Source of the DNA: Mycobacterium kubicae
GTDB lineage: Bacteria > Actinomycetota > Actinomycetes > Mycobacteriales > Mycobacteriaceae
Assembly: GCF_015689175.1 (NCBI RefSeq)
Contig: NZ_CP065047.1
Span: 4,340,001-4,404,000 of the forward strand
Length of the DNA: 64,000 nucleotides
Direction of reading: 5' to 3'
This document shows, piece by piece, positions 62,726 through 64,000 of this stretch. The notes under the pieces are model-generated. The model was given only the letters and a program-made list of their open reading frames with translations, made no database searches and was not told the DNA's origin. The translations under genes were made by a program, and so were the position numbers. Positions within the stretch are counted from its first letter, which is position 1. Every line of letters starts with the position of its first letter.

Positions 62726-64000
62726 TCAGTCAGTCTTTTTCGCGGTCCGCGGCATCCACGGTTCTTGCCAACAGAGGTGACTCGGCAGCAGCTCCTTTGC
62801 GGCTTCCGGCCCCCACGTGCCCCGGTCGTATGGGTGAATCTCACTGGGCTCGTCAAGTAGCGGCTGCAGTATTCGCCAGGTCTGCTCGACGCTGTCTTCT
62901 CGGGCGAAAAGCTGGTGATCGCCGGTTAACCCGGCGTGGAAAAGTTGTTCATAGGGCCGCAACGGCTCACCGAGGTCCTCGGCGAAGCAGGAATCCAGGT
63001 GGATGTCTTCCCACGAGTCGCCGAGCTGGGCCGACATCTGCAGACGCATCCCCGGGTCGGGGTCGATGCGGATGACGATTTGGTTTGGGCTGGCCGGTCG
63101 CCGCTCGGGCAGGAAGGACAAGGCCGGTACGCGATGCAGGAAGAGGCGCACCTCGGTGACCTTCTCGGGTAATGCCTTGCCCGCCCGGAGGTAAATCGGC
63201 ACCCCGGCCCAACGCCAGTTGTCGATCTCGGCTCGCAACGCGACGAAGGTCTCCGTCTGAGAATCCTTTGCCACCCCTTCGACGTCGGTGTAGCCGCGGT
63301 ACTGGCCGCGCACGCAGTGCTTGGGGTGCAGCGCCGGCATGGAGCGGAAGACTTCGGTCTTCTTGTCGTTGAGATCGTCGGCGCTGGGTCCGACCGGCGG
63401 CTCCATGGCAACCAGGGCCAGCACTTGAAGCAGATGGTTCTGGACGACGTCGCGCAGGGTCCCGACCGCGTCGTAGAACTTGCCCCGGTCGTCCACACCG
63501 AAGTTCTCCGCCATGGTGATGTGGATGGCCGAAATGGTGTCGCGATCCCACAATTTGGCCAGAGCCCGGTTGGCGAACCGCAGGTATTCCATCTCGATGA
63601 CGGGCTGCTTGCCCAGGAAATGATCCACCAGCAGGATCTGGTCTTCGCTGAGTACCGCACGCATCCGGGCCTTGAGTTCGCGGGCGGACTCTAGATCGTG
63701 GCCGAACGGCTTCTCCACCGCGACCCGCGAGCCCTCCAGCAGCCCGGCCTTGTCGAGGCTTTCCACGATCGGGGCGAACAAGGCCGGTGGCATCTCGAGG
63801 TAGTACAGCGGCCGGTCGCAGGAGCCGATCTGTTTGGCCAACCGCTCGTAAAGCTCACTGTCGGTGACGTCGCCCGACAGGTAGGAAAACCGACCGGCGA
63901 GGCGGTCGAAGGTCGCGTCGTCGATCGTCTCTTCAGCCTCGGCAATGGCCTCCCGACCCAGCTCGACGACCTGCTCGACGGACAGGTCATCGCTAGCTAC
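62726..64000 (-). CDS. zwf1: Glucose-6-phosphate dehydrogenase, partial
   Basis: 425 residues visible; the N-terminus, with the nucleotide-binding GASGDLA motif, lies beyond the window edge. The catalytic region VDHFLGKQPVIE and the RVAVEKPFGHD motif are present, along with YFLEMPPALF-like LYYLEMPPALFAPIV. The frame is open to base 64000. Oxidises glucose 6-phosphate to 6-phosphogluconolactone. First gene of the zwf1-gnd2 unit. Confidence 0.95.
   Translation of the reverse strand, partial: VASDDLSVEQVVELGREAIAEAEETIDDATFDRLAGRFSYLSGDVTDSELYERLAKQIGSCDRPLYYLEMPPALFAPIVESLDKAGLLEGSRVAVEKPFGHDLESARELKARMRAVLSEDQILLVDHFLGKQPVIEMEYLRFANRALAKLWDRDTISAIHITMAENFGVDDRGKFYDAVGTLRDVVQNHLLQVLALVAMEPPVGPSADDLNDKKTEVFRSMPALHPKHCVRGQYRGYTDVEGVAKDSQTETFVALRAEIDNWRWAGVPIYLRAGKALPEKVTEVRLFLHRVPALSFLPERRPASPNQIVIRIDPDPGMRLQMSAQLGDSWEDIHLDSCFAEDLGEPLRPYEQLFHAGLTGDHQLFAREDSVEQTWRILQPLLDEPSEIHPYDRGTWGPEAAKELLPSHLCWQEPWMPRTAKKTD

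Overview
The window is chromosomal DNA from a slow-growing Mycobacterium related to, but not the same as, M. tuberculosis. It is GC-rich and carries PPE genes, a QILSS/Mtb9.9-type Esx pair, an MmpL transporter, a 13E12-repeat HNH gene and many lipid-oxidation genes. Gene content and order follow the M. tuberculosis Rv1121-Rv1146 region read backwards: mmpL13, the Rv1144-type SDR, mcr, echA11, Rv1139c/Rv1138c-type genes, a thiolase and an enoyl-CoA hydratase, metE, prpD, a Rv1128c-type HNH gene, ppdK, Rv1126c, Rv1125, ephA, bpoB, gnd2 and zwf1. The synteny is from memory of that genome, not from an alignment.

Layout. 0-12.7 kb is lipid metabolism: intact mmpL13, a two-micro-ORF locus with a strong terminator, SDR, mcr, a crotonase, two inverted SDR paralogues around a CPBP protease, an ICMT-like membrane protein, a frameshifted FAD oxidoreductase, and a thiolase-hydratase pair. 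12.8-30.9 kb has no counterpart between the thiolase and metE in M. tuberculosis and looks like a catabolic island. It holds a frameshifted MerR regulator, an SDR, an aldehyde dehydrogenase, and a tight minus-strand run of P450, SDR, AveC-like membrane protein, leaderless periplasmic-binding-fold protein, NorQ-type AAA+ ATPase and NorD-type VWA protein. Divergent from that run are two acyl-CoA dehydrogenases and a tandem double-TetR regulator. The island ends with an AT-richer patch (lipoprotein and a Ser/Thr-kinase remnant) and a PucR-type regulator.

30.9-39.2 kb: metE lies behind a cobalamin riboswitch. An IS481-family element has inserted exactly at the metE stop codon (6-bp target duplication, matching terminal repeats), and its transposase gene was later split by a complete Tn554-like transposon (tnpA-tnpB-tnpC). 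Removing 34592-39053 restores an open 330-codon transposase. 39.2-49 kb has a DUF3556 membrane protein behind a perfect KstR-type operator, a small secreted protein, a second cobalamin riboswitch in front of a PPE2-like gene, prpD, a TauE/SafE exporter with a persulfide-dioxygenase-like MBL-rhodanese fusion, and a flavin amine oxidase. 49-54 kb has a PPE-EsxK-EsxL-type set without PE, an HNH gene whose start codon lies inside a LexA box, and an IS110-family element. 54-64 kb is a conserved block: DoxX, truncated ppdK with a partner gene, a WS/DGAT-like protein, ephA, a lone PPE, a VOC protein, bpoB, and the pentose-phosphate pair zwf1-gnd2 (zwf1 runs off the window).

Themes: oxidation of lipids or sterols; adaptation to B12 supply (metE, the riboswitch PPE2-like gene and B12-independent methylcitrate-cycle prpD within 14 kb); and layered mobile DNA. 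The best candidate for an undescribed system is the 16.0-26.8 kb cluster pairing a NorQ/NorD metallochaperone couple with a P450 and an AveC-like membrane protein.
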